Below are positions 1 through 10,483 of a stretch of 64,000 nt of DNA, one piece after another. This DNA comes from Acidocella sp. Its GTDB lineage: Bacteria > Pseudomonadota > Alphaproteobacteria > Acetobacterales > Acetobacteraceae. Position 1 is the first letter of the stretch. Each line of letters opens with the position of its first letter. The notes beneath the pieces were generated by a model that had not been told where the DNA came from, did not search any database, and was given only the letters and a program-made list of their open reading frames with translations. The stretch spans positions 23,963 through 87,962 of the forward strand of contig JAMFRU010000108.1 of assembly GCA_026224875.1 (NCBI GenBank), in the 5' to 3' direction. A program made the position numbers and the translations under genes.

Positions 1-1429
1 CGGTCCCAAGATCTTCACCCAGAATCACTGCCTTATGACGTTGAGACTCAAGAACGATGAGCCGCATCAAATCATCCATCGGCATTCGCAAAAATGCCCC
101 CTGCACGGAAGGCAATCCGGCGGGGATCACCCACAACCGTGTCAGCCCCATTACATGGTCGATGCGCACGCCCCCAGCATGGCGCAGCGCGTGTCGCAAC
201 ATGCCGATAAATGCCGCATACCCCTTATGTCTCAGCCCGCGTGCCGAAAACGCCGTGATGCCCCAGCTCTGTCCCTTGCGATTGAAAAGATCCGGCGGGG
301 CACCGATTTCCAGCCCCCGTAAAACCTCGTCCTGTCGCGTCCAGCTATGGCTGCCGGCCGGGCTGGTCCCTACCGCCAAATCCGTAATAAGCCCGATCTT
401 CATGCCCGTTCCAAGCGCCGCCTGTTTTGCCGCGGCCAGGCCTTGGTCCGCCAGATATTGCAGCCAGATATGAAAGGTGATTTCCCGTTCATGCTCACGG
501 GCAAAACGTGCAACAGCCGCATTGCTTGGATTCTGATATTCCTGTGGCCAGTTGCGGAAATCCCGCGCCGCAGGATCATTCGCACTAAGCACCTCATGCA
601 GTGTTTCAAATACCGCATGAAGTTCCAGCTCTACCCCCGCCTCTCGCCGGAAAGCCACAAGTGCTGCATGTTCCTGAAAATTTTTAAATCTATCACGTAA
701 AACTTGCAACCGCGCTGTGGCCTCCGCCGGCCAGTCGATCAAGTCACCACGCACATCCGCCATATCGAGCGGAGCATATAAAGCATTCAGCGCGGAACGG
801 TTGGATGCCGAATAGGGCCCGTAATGACGAACATCTGCGGAAAACTGCGCATGCACCGGGCTGATCGCCACCGCATGCGCCCCATGCGTGCCGGCTTGCC
901 GGGCAAACTCCGAAAGGGCCGCAAAATCGCCAATACCACCGCCATTTTTTCGGCGCAACGAATACAGCTGAACGGCAAGCCCCCAAAGTTTTTCGCCACC
1001 ACCGGCATCTTCTAGCGTATAGGCTCGCGCCGGCGCCACCGCGATTGTCGTAACGGTGTCGTTCATTTCAACACGATGATACCCAGCCTCTTGCAGCGCC
1101 GGCAACCGAATGCCATGCTTTCCCCGCACCGCGATCCCTTCAAGTACACGCCCAGATTCAAGCGTAATTCGATAGCGCCCCGGCACGCCCGCCAACAAGA
1201 TAGGTCGGTTCAGTGCAGACGTAACAAGTGGCCGGGCCGAAGTTGTGGATTCCTCCATAAATGCGGCGTGACTTTCACAAATTTGAGCTTCCGACCCACA
1301 AGGCAATTCGAGCGCATTCAACACAGCACGTAATGAATCGTCAGAGACAATCTGCATCTTGCCGGCGGCATCGCGCCAGGCGACTTCAATCCCTGCCGCG
1401 GTAGCAAGTTGGTGCAGGCGTACGCTCAT
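1..1429 (-). CDS. malQ: 4-alpha-glucanotransferase (amylomaltase, GH77), 3' part outside the window
   Basis: The enzyme moves alpha-1,4-glucan segments between maltodextrins in the cytoplasm, reshaping the chains released by the debranching enzyme. About 476 codons are visible. The ATG at 1429 opens MSVRLHQLATAAGIE, followed by VSDDSLRAVLNALELP, an N-terminus typical of bacterial MalQ. At the other end the same frame reads VILGEDLGT (bases 2-28), the conserved GH77 motif near the catalytic acid, so the window cuts the gene inside its catalytic domain. The ATG shares four bases (ATGA) with the treZ stop, implying coupled translation as the last visible gene of the glucan operon. Identity is firm; the C-terminus cannot be judged. 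Confidence 0.9.
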   Translation of the reverse strand, partial: MSVRLHQLATAAGIEVAWRDAAGKMQIVSDDSLRAVLNALELPCGSEAQICESHAAFMEESTTSARPLVTSALNRPILLAGVPGRYRITLESGRVLEGIAVRGKHGIRLPALQEAGYHRVEMNDTVTTIAVAPARAYTLEDAGGGEKLWGLAVQLYSLRRKNGGGIGDFAALSEFARQAGTHGAHAVAISPVHAQFSADVRHYGPYSASNRSALNALYAPLDMADVRGDLIDWPAEATARLQVLRDRFKNFQEHAALVAFRREAGVELELHAVFETLHEVLSANDPAARDFRNWPQEYQNPSNAAVARFAREHEREITFHIWLQYLADQGLAAAKQAALGTGMKIGLITDLAVGTSPAGSHSWTRQDEVLRGLEIGAPPDLFNRKGQSWGITAFSARGLRHKGYAAFIGMLRHALRHAGGVRIDHVMGLTRLWVIPAGLPSVQGAFLRMPMDDLMRLIVLESQRHKAVILGEDLGT

Positions 1430-3165
1430 GGGTTAAACAACCAGGCGATGGTGGTAAAACCAGGCAGCACATCATCAGCATGTTTAGCCATATTGCTCGA
1501 GAAAAAAGGCTTCTCACTTCCGGGCTCACAAGCCACAGCGACCGGCCCGAAGTTCGCGGCCAGAGTGAGAATTGAACCATCATTCATACGCCAGGCGGCT
1601 CGCACTGCAGTTGCCGAAAGCGCCTCAGCGCCTAGAGATGTGCAGCCAGGAATCCGCGCTGTAATATACTCACGCCGCGTCTTCAGGCATTCTGTATAAA
1701 CTTCAGTCCAATCATTTTGTTCCGGCGTAAGGCAGGACGCGTAAAATGTTTCCGGCGCATTGGGATCAGGAATTCTGAGTCGGTTCTCCGGATCGTTGAA
1801 GGCCGAAAACTTGGAAAATTCCTTGCGTCGTCCTTCTCGGATCAATATACCAAGTTCTTCATTATGATCGGTAAAATACAGAAATGGTCTGCTCTCACCC
1901 CATTCCTCACCCATGAACAGCATGGGTATCTGTGGCGTGAGCAGCAAAAGCGCAATGGCGGCCCGTAACGCCAGTGGCTGAGCCAGAATGGCAAGGCGTT
2001 CGCCCAGAGCCCGATTCCCCGTCTGATCGTGATTCTGCAGGCAAATCACAAACCCTGTGCTCGGCAAATGTCCAGACGGCGTGCCCCGTCCAGCGCCGCC
2101 AGCATGTTCTGAGGCCTCCCCCTGATAAGCAAATCCTTCACTCAAACAGCGGGCAAGCTGCTGCGCGGGGCTATTAAAATCCCTGTAATACCCCTCGCTC
2201 TCCCCGGTCAGCAGTACATGCACGCAATGATGCCAATCATCCGTCCACTGCGCATCGAATTTTTGTTCTGCTGGTTTCGTGCGTAGCAAAGAGGCGTCGT
2301 TATTTTCGTTTTCCAAAATCAGGTGAATATGCCGGCCATCTACCGCCGAACGTCGTATTTCCACAGCAAGATCGGTCAAAAAACTTTCATCCGTTATGGC
2401 GTGAACCGCATCAAAGCGCAGTCCGTCAAACCTGTATTCATGCAACCAATAGAGCGCATTTTCTATAAAAAACCGCCGCACCTGCGGACGCCGAAAATCA
2501 ATCGCGCTACCCCATGGCGTATGGATATCGTCACGAAAGAAAGATTTGGCATAAGTGTGCAGATAATTCCCATCCGGACCAAAATGGTTATAAACGACAT
2601 CAAGAAACACCTGCAGATTCAACGAATGAGCCGTATCGATAAGCTGTTTGAGTTCGTCAGGCGTTCCATAAGCGGAGTCAGGTGCATAAATAAGCACGCC
2701 ATCATAACCCCAATTATGCCGGCCGGGGAAATCCGCAATGGGCATAAGTTCGACTGCGGTCACTCCCAGAGCAGCGAGGCGTGGCAACTGCGCAGCGACC
2801 CCGGTGAAGCCGCCGTAGGCGCCGGGATGCAACTCATAAATGACGCTTTCATGCCATGGCCGGCCCTGCCATTCTCGGTTTTTCCAGCTATAGGCTTGAT
2901 CAACAACGATACTCTCGCCATGGACATCATTTTTCTGCGCACGCGATGCTGGATCTGGCACGATCAAATGATTATCTATCCGGAATGCATAAGCATCGCC
3001 AGGCGAAGCCGGAAGCACCGCCGAAAATACACCATCTTCATCGCGCTTCATCGCATGCGCGGCGCCGTTTAAAACGACGGCAACATCCTCCGCATCCGGT
3101 GCCCAAAGCCGGAAAGCCGTGAGCCCAGGGCTAACAATGCGGGCGCCAAAATTACCGCGGCTCAT
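1426..3165 (-). CDS. treZ: Malto-oligosyltrehalose trehalohydrolase
   Basis: TreZ (GH13) releases trehalose from malto-oligosyl-trehalose made by TreY; no treY is visible in the window. The 579-residue length is normal. An N-terminal beta-sandwich (about 1-100) is followed by the GH13 barrel: region I DVVYNH (about 189), region II DGLRFDAVHAI with nucleophile Asp252, region III ILENEN with acid Glu285, and region IV LQNHDQTGN. The ATG at 3165 overlaps the glgX stop by four bases, and its own stop overlaps the malQ start, so it sits mid-operon. The motif usually seen as YELHVGTF is YELHPGAY here, a small deviation that leaves the catalytic residues untouched. Confidence 0.93.
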   Translation of the reverse strand: MSRGNFGARIVSPGLTAFRLWAPDAEDVAVVLNGAAHAMKRDEDGVFSAVLPASPGDAYAFRIDNHLIVPDPASRAQKNDVHGESIVVDQAYSWKNREWQGRPWHESVIYELHPGAYGGFTGVAAQLPRLAALGVTAVELMPIADFPGRHNWGYDGVLIYAPDSAYGTPDELKQLIDTAHSLNLQVFLDVVYNHFGPDGNYLHTYAKSFFRDDIHTPWGSAIDFRRPQVRRFFIENALYWLHEYRFDGLRFDAVHAITDESFLTDLAVEIRRSAVDGRHIHLILENENNDASLLRTKPAEQKFDAQWTDDWHHCVHVLLTGESEGYYRDFNSPAQQLARCLSEGFAYQGEASEHAGGAGRGTPSGHLPSTGFVICLQNHDQTGNRALGERLAILAQPLALRAAIALLLLTPQIPMLFMGEEWGESRPFLYFTDHNEELGILIREGRRKEFSKFSAFNDPENRLRIPDPNAPETFYASCLTPEQNDWTEVYTECLKTRREYITARIPGCTSLGAEALSATAVRAAWRMNDGSILTLAANFGPVAVACEPGSEKPFFSSNMAKHADDVLPGFTTIAWLFNP

Positions 3166-5273
3166 ATGCTTACGTTCGCCGTCAGCAACACCGTACTATG
3201 TGCCGCAATCTTAATGGCCGCTGCATTGACAATCTCAGGCTCCTGATCAGGAGTTGCCGTATCAAGCTCTATCTTCCACGACCTCTCAGGATTCGGTACA
3301 ATAAACGCCCGGTCTTCATGCGAGGCATTGAGCGCAAGATATGTAACATCCACATTGCCGCCACTTACGACTGCCCGGCTGAGCGAAAGCATTTGTGCAG
3401 TCTCGTTAGCCCAGAAATCTGGTTTTAATTCAGATCCCTGCTCATCAAACCGGGCAGTATCAGAAAGCCCCGGCAAAATCTCGGTATTGCCATGAAGAAA
3501 TTTCTCGGCTCGAAGACTAGGATGCTGCTTGCGAAGCGCGATCATCCTTCTCGTGGTACGTAGTAAAGATTTTTCGGAAGTCTCGCCATCGCCCAAAAGT
3601 CCCGCCCAGTCAACCCAGGAGATTGCATTATCCTGGCAATAGGCATTATTATTACCCTGCTGCGTACAGCCCATTTCATCGCCGCCAAGCAACATTGGTG
3701 TGCCATGAGAAAAAAACAACGTCGCGAGTAAGGAACGTTTAACCATTTCGAGAATCGTCGTAATATCGACGTCATCCGTGGGCCCTGCGGTACCCCAGTT
3801 GTTGGAGATATTCTCACCATGTCCGTCATTGCCATCTTCGCCATTCATCTCGTTATGGCGTTCATTATAACTGACGTTATCATGCAGCGTGACTCCGTCG
3901 TGTGACGTAATAAAATTCATGCTTGCCCAGGTTTTACGTTTAAAATTTTTAAAGATATCGCTGGATCCCATTAGCCTGGCCGCGAGTTCAGGACGCTGAG
4001 CCTGGTCACCGCGCCAATAGCGGCGCACCCCAACGCGAAACCTATCGTTCCATTCGGAATAACCAGGCGGGTGGTTGCTAAGTTGGTAACCGCCGGGGCC
4101 GAGATCCAAAGGTTCAGAGATTAGTTTCAGCCGGGAGAGCACGGGGTCCTGACGTATGGCATCGAAAAACCCGGAGCAGGGATCAAAACCATGTGCCTCG
4201 CGCCCTAATGTAGTGCCACGATCAAAACGAAACCCGTCAACATGATAGGCTTGTGCCCAATGGCGTAGAGAATCGAGCACCATCTGTAGCACCCGCGGAT
4301 GCGCGATGTTCAACGTGTTGCCCGTACCTGTATCATTTATCAGCCGGCGCTGGTCATCCTGCACATATTGATAATATGAGGCATTATCAAAATCGCGCCA
4401 GGAGAGTGTCGTCCCCAACTCATTGCATTTACAGGTATGATTATAGACAACATCACGAATGATCTCGATATCAGCTGTATGTAAACGCTGAACGGCCTGA
4501 CGGATTTCATCTGCTGAGCCGGGAGTTGCTTTAAGATATGAAGGTTCCGGCGAAAAAAAAGACAGGGTAGAATAGCCCCAATAGTTGCTTAACCCTTTGC
4601 TAACCAGAAACCGGTCCCGTAAATAAGCGTGGATCGGCAGAAGCTCAATCGAGGTAATGCCGAGCTTGACGAGATGGTCGGTTATATAGGGGTTGCAAAG
4701 TGCGGCAAAACTACGGCGCTCGGGTTTAGAAATGGTATCGTTCTGAACCGTCAGCCCACGAACATGTGCTTCGTAGATAATCGTATCGGCCCAATCACGG
4801 CATGGCGCTTTATCATTTCCCCAGCCATAGCTTTCATCCACGACAACCGCCTTCGGCATTGCGGCTGCGGAATCCCTACGGTCAAACGATAAATCCGCAC
4901 GCGCCGAACCAACGCGATATCCAAACAATGTGTCAGACCAGTGCAGCGTGCCGACGGTTTTTTTAGCATATGGGTCGAGAAGAAGCTTGTTCGGGTTAAA
5001 GCGATGACCTGCGTCGGGTTGGTAGGGGCCATGCACGCGGTAGCCATAAACTAACCCTGGCCTAGCCTGAGGCAGATACCCCTGAAAAATCTCGTCAGTG
5101 TAATCAGGTAGATCCAGCCTGGTCATTTGTTGATAACCACCAGAATCAAAAAGACAAAGTTCGACCCGTTCGGCATGGGCGGAGAATACCGCAAAATTCA
5201 CGCCCAACCCGTCCCAATGCGCGCCGATAGGGTAAGGTTTTCCAACCTGCAGACTTGCCGGCATTGGTGGCAT
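3162..5273 (-). CDS. glgX: Glycogen debranching enzyme (isoamylase type)
   Basis: GlgX hydrolyses alpha-1,6 branches of limit-dextrin-type glycogen. The 703 residues show an N-terminal CBM48-like domain (about 10-95) and a GH13 barrel: DVVYNHT (about 274), nucleophile Asp351 in DGFRFD, acid Glu387 in ISEPLD, and stabiliser Asp in FITSHDGVTL. Two positions near the site differ from the commonest form: Arg follows the nucleophile where a small or aliphatic residue is usual, and Leu replaces Trp in EPWD. The catalytic triad is intact, so activity is likely. The gene starts one base after the glgB stop and overlaps treZ by four bases. Confidence 0.92.
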   Translation of the reverse strand: MPPMPASLQVGKPYPIGAHWDGLGVNFAVFSAHAERVELCLFDSGGYQQMTRLDLPDYTDEIFQGYLPQARPGLVYGYRVHGPYQPDAGHRFNPNKLLLDPYAKKTVGTLHWSDTLFGYRVGSARADLSFDRRDSAAAMPKAVVVDESYGWGNDKAPCRDWADTIIYEAHVRGLTVQNDTISKPERRSFAALCNPYITDHLVKLGITSIELLPIHAYLRDRFLVSKGLSNYWGYSTLSFFSPEPSYLKATPGSADEIRQAVQRLHTADIEIIRDVVYNHTCKCNELGTTLSWRDFDNASYYQYVQDDQRRLINDTGTGNTLNIAHPRVLQMVLDSLRHWAQAYHVDGFRFDRGTTLGREAHGFDPCSGFFDAIRQDPVLSRLKLISEPLDLGPGGYQLSNHPPGYSEWNDRFRVGVRRYWRGDQAQRPELAARLMGSSDIFKNFKRKTWASMNFITSHDGVTLHDNVSYNERHNEMNGEDGNDGHGENISNNWGTAGPTDDVDITTILEMVKRSLLATLFFSHGTPMLLGGDEMGCTQQGNNNAYCQDNAISWVDWAGLLGDGETSEKSLLRTTRRMIALRKQHPSLRAEKFLHGNTEILPGLSDTARFDEQGSELKPDFWANETAQMLSLSRAVVSGGNVDVTYLALNASHEDRAFIVPNPERSWKIELDTATPDQEPEIVNAAAIKIAAHSTVLLTANVSI

Positions 5274-5274
5274 T

Positions 5275-7173
5275 CTATGGTTCCAGGCGCAAAATTATTG
5301 TGGCCAATGGCGGCAGAGTGAGCGTGATTGAGTGCGATTGGCCGTGACTCGGTTGTGGGAGCGATTGTATGCTGCCGGCATTTCCAACACCACTACCACC
5401 ATAGCCCATATTATCAGAGTTAAAAATCTCTCGCCAGTTTCCTAATGGAACACCGATCTGATAATGATGTCTCGGAACCGGGGTAAAGTTGCAGATTGTC
5501 AATATGGGGAGCGTACCATCTTCTCCGTAACGAAAATATGCATAGACCGATTGCGCCGCATCATCTCCCACCACCCAGGCAAAGCCGGTGTGATCAAAAT
5601 CACGCTGATAGAGTGCCGGTTCGGATTGGTAGATTTGATTCAATGCACGCACAGCCCCTTGAACGCCGCGATGAGTATTCTCTTGCAGTAAATCCCAGGA
5701 TAATTCAGCCTGATAATTCCACTCACTGGGCTGGCCAAACTCGCAACCCATGAAGAGGAGTTTCTTTCCAGGATGCGTCCACATAAAAGCGAGATAAGCA
5801 CGCAAATTAGCGAATTTTTGCCATTCATCACCCGGCATCCGGCCAAGCAAAGAGCGTTTGCCATGCACCACTTCATCATGTGAAATTGGCAGAATAAAAC
5901 GTTCTGAAAAGGCATATATAAGGCCGAAAGTCATCTGGTTGTGATGATACGTCCGATGCACCGGGTTCTCAGCCATATAGTTCAGCGTGTCATGCATCCA
6001 CCCCATGTTCCATTTGTGGGTGAAGCCAAGCCCCCCCTCATTGGTAGCGCGCGTAACCCCAGGCCAGGCGGTCGATTCTTCAGCGATAAGCAATGCACCA
6101 GGGCAATATTCATTGATAGCATCAGAAAGCTCTTGAAGGAATGATATCGATTCGAGGTTCTCACGCCCGCCATACTGGTTCGGCACCCATTCGCCATCCT
6201 TACGCGAATAATCGCGATACAGCATAGATGCCACGGCATCGACACGCAGCCCATCAACACCATAATGCTCCAACCAAAATAAAGCGCTCGCGATTAAAAA
6301 TCCGCGCACCTCAAATCGGCCAAGATTAAAAATAAACGTGTTCCAGTCGGGATGATATCCTTCGCGGGGGTTAGCATGTTCATACAGTGCCGTACCATCG
6401 AATTGGGCAAGGCCATGCGCATCAGATGGAAAATGTGCCGGCACCCAATCCAATATTACGCCGAGCCCAGCTTCATGACATGCCTCGACGAATTCCGCGA
6501 AATCTTGCGGCGTTCCCAACTCAGGCATTGGAGCGAATTGACTTAGCGGCTGATAACCCCAGGAGCCGCTGAACGGATGGCCCATGATAGGCATAAGTTC
6601 AATATGGGTGAAGCCGAGGTCCGTGACGTAAGGGATCAGCCGCGCCGCCAGCTCGTGCCAGCTGTAGGGCCGTCCGTCCAAATGCCGCATCCATGAGGAT
6701 GCATGTACTTCATAGATTGCAAGCGGCTTGTTGAGCCCGGGAGATTCCTTGCGGCGCAGCGGCGTGGTACGGGGCAGGGGGGTAACCGGATTAGCTACGA
6801 TCGAGCCGTTCGCCGGCGGAAGTTCCGTCTGCCGCGCCATGGGGTCGGCTTTTAGCGGCAATTGCCCATGCGGTCCGGTGATTTCATATTTATAAATTTC
6901 ACCATGCGTAAGCCCTGGAACGAAAATCTCCCAAATACCCGCGCTACGCGCGCGCATTTGATGTTCATTACCATTCCAGCCATTAAAATTTCCGACGACA
7001 GAAACGCGTCGTGCATTCGGTGCCCATACTGCAAACCGCACGCCGGCATCATCGCCGATCGTCATGATCTGAGCGCCAAGGCATGTAGCCATGTCCCGGT
7101 GGCGGCCTTCGCCCAACAGAAACAAATCGTAATCGGACAGCAGATTTTCGTGCCTCATGTGATGATCAGGCAT
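5275..7173 (-). CDS. glgB: 1,4-alpha-glucan branching enzyme
   Basis: GlgB makes alpha-1,6 branches in the glucan polymerised by GlgE. The 632-residue form contains a CBM48 domain ([17 protein letters not shown]) and a GH13 barrel with [31 protein letters not shown] and [12 protein letters not shown], all typical of GlgB. The ATG at 7173 is chosen because AGGAG lies seven bases upstream; a TTG six bases further upstream would sit almost on that ribosome-binding site. Both the site and the start lie inside the 3' end of the treS-maltokinase gene (8-base overlap), so translation is probably coupled. The N-terminus is short, without the extra N1 domain of longer GlgB proteins. Confidence 0.94.
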   Translation of the reverse strand: MPDHHMRHENLLSDYDLFLLGEGRHRDMATCLGAQIMTIGDDAGVRFAVWAPNARRVSVVGNFNGWNGNEHQMRARSAGIWEIFVPGLTHGEIYKYEITGPHGQLPLKADPMARQTELPPANGSIVANPVTPLPRTTPLRRKESPGLNKPLAIYEVHASSWMRHLDGRPYSWHELAARLIPYVTDLGFTHIELMPIMGHPFSGSWGYQPLSQFAPMPELGTPQDFAEFVEACHEAGLGVILDWVPAHFPSDAHGLAQFDGTALYEHANPREGYHPDWNTFIFNLGRFEVRGFLIASALFWLEHYGVDGLRVDAVASMLYRDYSRKDGEWVPNQYGGRENLESISFLQELSDAINEYCPGALLIAEESTAWPGVTRATNEGGLGFTHKWNMGWMHDTLNYMAENPVHRTYHHNQMTFGLIYAFSERFILPISHDEVVHGKRSLLGRMPGDEWQKFANLRAYLAFMWTHPGKKLLFMGCEFGQPSEWNYQAELSWDLLQENTHRGVQGAVRALNQIYQSEPALYQRDFDHTGFAWVVGDDAAQSVYAYFRYGEDGTLPILTICNFTPVPRHHYQIGVPLGNWREIFNSDNMGYGGSGVGNAGSIQSLPQPSHGQSHSITLTLPPLATIILRLEP

Positions 7174-10100
7174 GTTCAATCTCCTGCGTTAATTGCAACA
7201 CCCGGGCGGCAATTTGCGCAAAGCCGCGCAAAGGTATACCGAGCCAAGCCGGGCGGTTAGCGGCTTCGTAGCAAATTTCGTAAGCAGATTTCTCAAGTAG
7301 AAAAAGATCAAGCATCGCGCTTTCCGCGGCGTCATCGGCAACCCAGAGATGCGTCGATTTGGCTTCAATCTCTTTATAGGCGGTTAGGAAATGTGCGGAC
7401 ATATCATCAATAAAACGTTGGAAGATCGCTTCGTCCTGCGTATCCGCCTGGGCCCGTGCCGCAGTATAGGAAAGCCGCACCGCGGAAGCGGCATATTGGA
7501 ACGAGCGCAGCAGCCCGGCGACATCACGCAACGGTGAAGATTTGGCACGGCGCACGGCTAAAGGCTTGCCCGGTTCACCTTCAAAATCGATGATTTGCGC
7601 ATCTCCATTAGCGAAAAGCACTTGACCAAGATGGAAGTCTCCATGAATGCGTGTTTTCAGAGATCCAGCACCGGCGCGTGCCAGGGTAGACGGCAGGGCC
7701 AGAATGGCTTTTGCGTTATCCAAAACGAAATTGGCAGCTTCTTGCGCGGAAGGGGCGGGCCATGTTTTAACTTGTGCAAGCGTTTCAAACGTGAGGCTTA
7801 TCTGCGCAACCGCTGCTTCCGCCCAGCTCTGCGTATCGTGGGCGGTAGCAACTACCGGGCTGAAGGCATCATCTGTGCTAGGCTGTGCCAGCACTTCGTG
7901 TAATTCGCCGAGCCTTGTGCCCATGGCACGCGCAAAGCCGGCGTAATTGGCCAGCGCATCGGTCTCGTCATCACTGGTCTTGCTGCTCACCCCAATCGTT
8001 TCGCTATACCGGTTTAAATAATTCAGGGTCCACTGCCAGGCATCACCCTGATTATGCACAAAGCGCTGGGCCACAATCATGGTATGGCTGCTGCCGTCTG
8101 CGGCGGTGCGGGTGATTTCGCCCAACAGCGGTGGGGTATTGGCATAACCATGCTCCGTTAAATACCGCACCATTTCTACTTCCGGATTGATGCCCGGCAT
8201 CACCCGGCGGATGAGTTTGATGACGACAAGGTCGCCTACAATCAGAGAGCTATTGGATTGTTCTGCTGACAGCCTACGGATTTCGGGATTCTTTGGAAGC
8301 TCGATGGCATCCAGATGGCTGGTCGCGGTGCAGCGCACATCGCCTTCTGCCATATTGCGTACCACACGTGCCCGCATGGCGCGGATTAAACCGAGCGGTA
8401 GCGCATCGATTGCGAATGCATCGGTGAGGTACCCCATGCGGCGTGTGCGCCGAACCTGCGCCAACGCCAGCTGCTGAGCCAGAGCAGGGACATTTCCATC
8501 ATCCCAGCAAATACCAAGAGGCAATTGGTAACGCTCAGTCTTGCCGGCAAGTTCAACTTCAACTTCTGCAAGAATAATATCCAATGCTTGGCCAGGAATT
8601 TTATCGGTGCGCACCAGCCGCGCCGATTTCATTTTCTGGTCCTTGGAAGCGAACCAGCGCCGGCGCATCAGATAAGGCGGGAGTGCATCGGTTTCGATCA
8701 ACTTGCGTGAGGCCGGGAGCAGCACGTCGTTCAACCCATCGTGTATCACTAATGTTGCGAGTTCGGGCAATGGTATGGATGGCCGAATATGCCAGTGCGG
8801 AAGTGCTGCTTCCTTTGCTAAGATGAACCAATAAAATCCATAAGGCGGGAGGGTGAGCAAATAGGTGAGCTGGCCGATCGGGGGGAAGGGTGAGCCGCCG
8901 AGCAGATCCACCGGCACTCTTCCGGCGTAAGCGCTCAGGTCGAGCTCCACAGCCTGGGCCGTGCGGCCGACATTATAGACACATAGAATGGTTTCGATCT
9001 CGCCGTCATCGGACGTGCCATGCCGCAAATACGCCAATATTTTGCGGTTACCCGGATAAAGAAACTGCTGCGCACCACGGCCAAAGGCCTGATGCCGCTT
9101 GCGCACCGATAGCATTCGCCGCATCCAGTTCAGCACGGAATGTGGATCGCTCGCCTGCGCTTCCATATTCACGGCGGCATAGCCATACAGCGCATCCATC
9201 ACCGGCGGCAGCACCAGATCGGCAGGGTTGGCACGCGAAAATCCACCATTGCGGTCTGACGACCATTGCATCGGTGTACGTACGCCATCGCGATCACCGA
9301 GGTGGATATTATCACCCATTCCAATTTCGTCACCGTAATAAATAACCGGCGTACCCGGCATTGAAAGCAACAACCCGTTCATTAACTCAATACGCCGGCG
9401 GTCGCGCTCCATCAACGGCGCCAGGCGCCGGCGGATACCGAGATTAATGCGCGCACGGCGGTCGGCGGCGTAGGTGTTCCAGAGATAGTCACGCTCTGAA
9501 TCCGTAACCATTTCTAGCGTCAGCTCATCATGGTTGCGCAGAAAAATCGCCCACTGGCACGATTCAGGAATCTCCGGCGTCTGGCGCATGATATCGGTGA
9601 TCGGAAACCGGTCCTCCTGCGCGATCGCCATATACATCCGTGGCATCAGCGGAAAATGGAAAGACATGTGGCATTCGTCGCCTTGCCCAAAATATCTCTG
9701 GGCGTCTTCCGGCCATTGATTAGCCTCCGCCAAGAGCATCTTGCCCGCGCAATGCTCATCCAGCGCCGCGCGGATTTTCTTCAATACATCATGCGTTTCA
9801 TCGAGATTTTCATTGTTCGTGCCATCGCGCTCGATCAGATAAGGCACGGCGTCCAGGCGCAGCCCATCTACCCCGAGATCGACCCAGAATCGCATGATAT
9901 TCAACACTTCATGCAGCACCCGGGGATTGTCAAAATTCAAATCCGGCTGGTGTGAGAAAAAGCGATGCCAGTAAAAGGCCTTTGCCGTCTCATCCCACGT
10001 CCAGTTGGATTTCTCAGTATCGACAAAGATAATCCGTGTGCCGTCGTATTTTTTATCTGTATCGGACCAAACGTAAAAATTTCTGGCGGCGGAGCCCGGC

Positions 10101-10483
10101 TTGGCAAGGCGTGCGCGTTGGAACCAGGGATGCTGGTCGGAGGTATGGTTGATGACCAGCTCGATGATAACCCGAATACCGCGCCGGTGCGCCTCATGGA
10201 TGAAACGCCGCACATCGGCCATGGTACCATATTCGGGGTGTACATTGCGGTAGTCGGCAATATCATAACCGTCATCGCGCATAGGTGACGGATAAAATGG
10301 TAGCAGCCAGATCGTGTTCACGCCAAGTTCGGCAATATAATCGAGCTTTTGGATCAGCCCGGGAAAATCCCCCACGCCATCGTTATTGCTATCAAAAAAC
10401 GACTTTACATGGACCTGATAGATCACTGCGTCCTTGTACCACAGGGGATCTTCGGTGATGCCTTTAAAATTCGAGCTCGCCAT
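7166..10483 (-). CDS. treS: Trehalose synthase / maltokinase fusion
   Basis: One 1105-residue protein joins two steps of the GlgE pathway. The N-terminal half (about 1-550) is TreS, a GH13 mutase interconverting trehalose and maltose, with [18 protein letters not shown] (nucleophile Asp), [11 protein letters not shown] and [12 protein letters not shown]. The C-terminal half (about 600-1105) is a maltokinase that phosphorylates maltose to maltose-1-phosphate, with the phosphotransferase motifs [11 protein letters not shown] and IIDFEGEP. The ATG at 10483 overlaps the glgE stop as TAATG. An upstream TTG would add 14 residues inside glgE and is less likely. Fusion of the two enzymes is known in several bacterial phyla; here it lies directly between glgE and glgB. 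Confidence 0.94.
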   Translation of the reverse strand: MASSNFKGITEDPLWYKDAVIYQVHVKSFFDSNNDGVGDFPGLIQKLDYIAELGVNTIWLLPFYPSPMRDDGYDIADYRNVHPEYGTMADVRRFIHEAHRRGIRVIIELVINHTSDQHPWFQRARLAKPGSAARNFYVWSDTDKKYDGTRIIFVDTEKSNWTWDETAKAFYWHRFFSHQPDLNFDNPRVLHEVLNIMRFWVDLGVDGLRLDAVPYLIERDGTNNENLDETHDVLKKIRAALDEHCAGKMLLAEANQWPEDAQRYFGQGDECHMSFHFPLMPRMYMAIAQEDRFPITDIMRQTPEIPESCQWAIFLRNHDELTLEMVTDSERDYLWNTYAADRRARINLGIRRRLAPLMERDRRRIELMNGLLLSMPGTPVIYYGDEIGMGDNIHLGDRDGVRTPMQWSSDRNGGFSRANPADLVLPPVMDALYGYAAVNMEAQASDPHSVLNWMRRMLSVRKRHQAFGRGAQQFLYPGNRKILAYLRHGTSDDGEIETILCVYNVGRTAQAVELDLSAYAGRVPVDLLGGSPFPPIGQLTYLLTLPPYGFYWFILAKEAALPHWHIRPSIPLPELATLVIHDGLNDVLLPASRKLIETDALPPYLMRRRWFASKDQKMKSARLVRTDKIPGQALDIILAEVEVELAGKTERYQLPLGICWDDGNVPALAQQLALAQVRRTRRMGYLTDAFAIDALPLGLIRAMRARVVRNMAEGDVRCTATSHLDAIELPKNPEIRRLSAEQSNSSLIVGDLVVIKLIRRVMPGINPEVEMVRYLTEHGYANTPPLLGEITRTAADGSSHTMIVAQRFVHNQGDAWQWTLNYLNRYSETIGVSSKTSDDETDALANYAGFARAMGTRLGELHEVLAQPSTDDAFSPVVATAHDTQSWAEAAVAQISLTFETLAQVKTWPAPSAQEAANFVLDNAKAILALPSTLARAGAGSLKTRIHGDFHLGQVLFANGDAQIIDFEGEPGKPLAVRRAKSSPLRDVAGLLRSFQYAASAVRLSYTAARAQADTQDEAIFQRFIDDMSAHFLTAYKEIEAKSTHLWVADDAAESAMLDLFLLEKSAYEICYEAANRPAWLGIPLRGFAQIAARVLQLTQEIEHA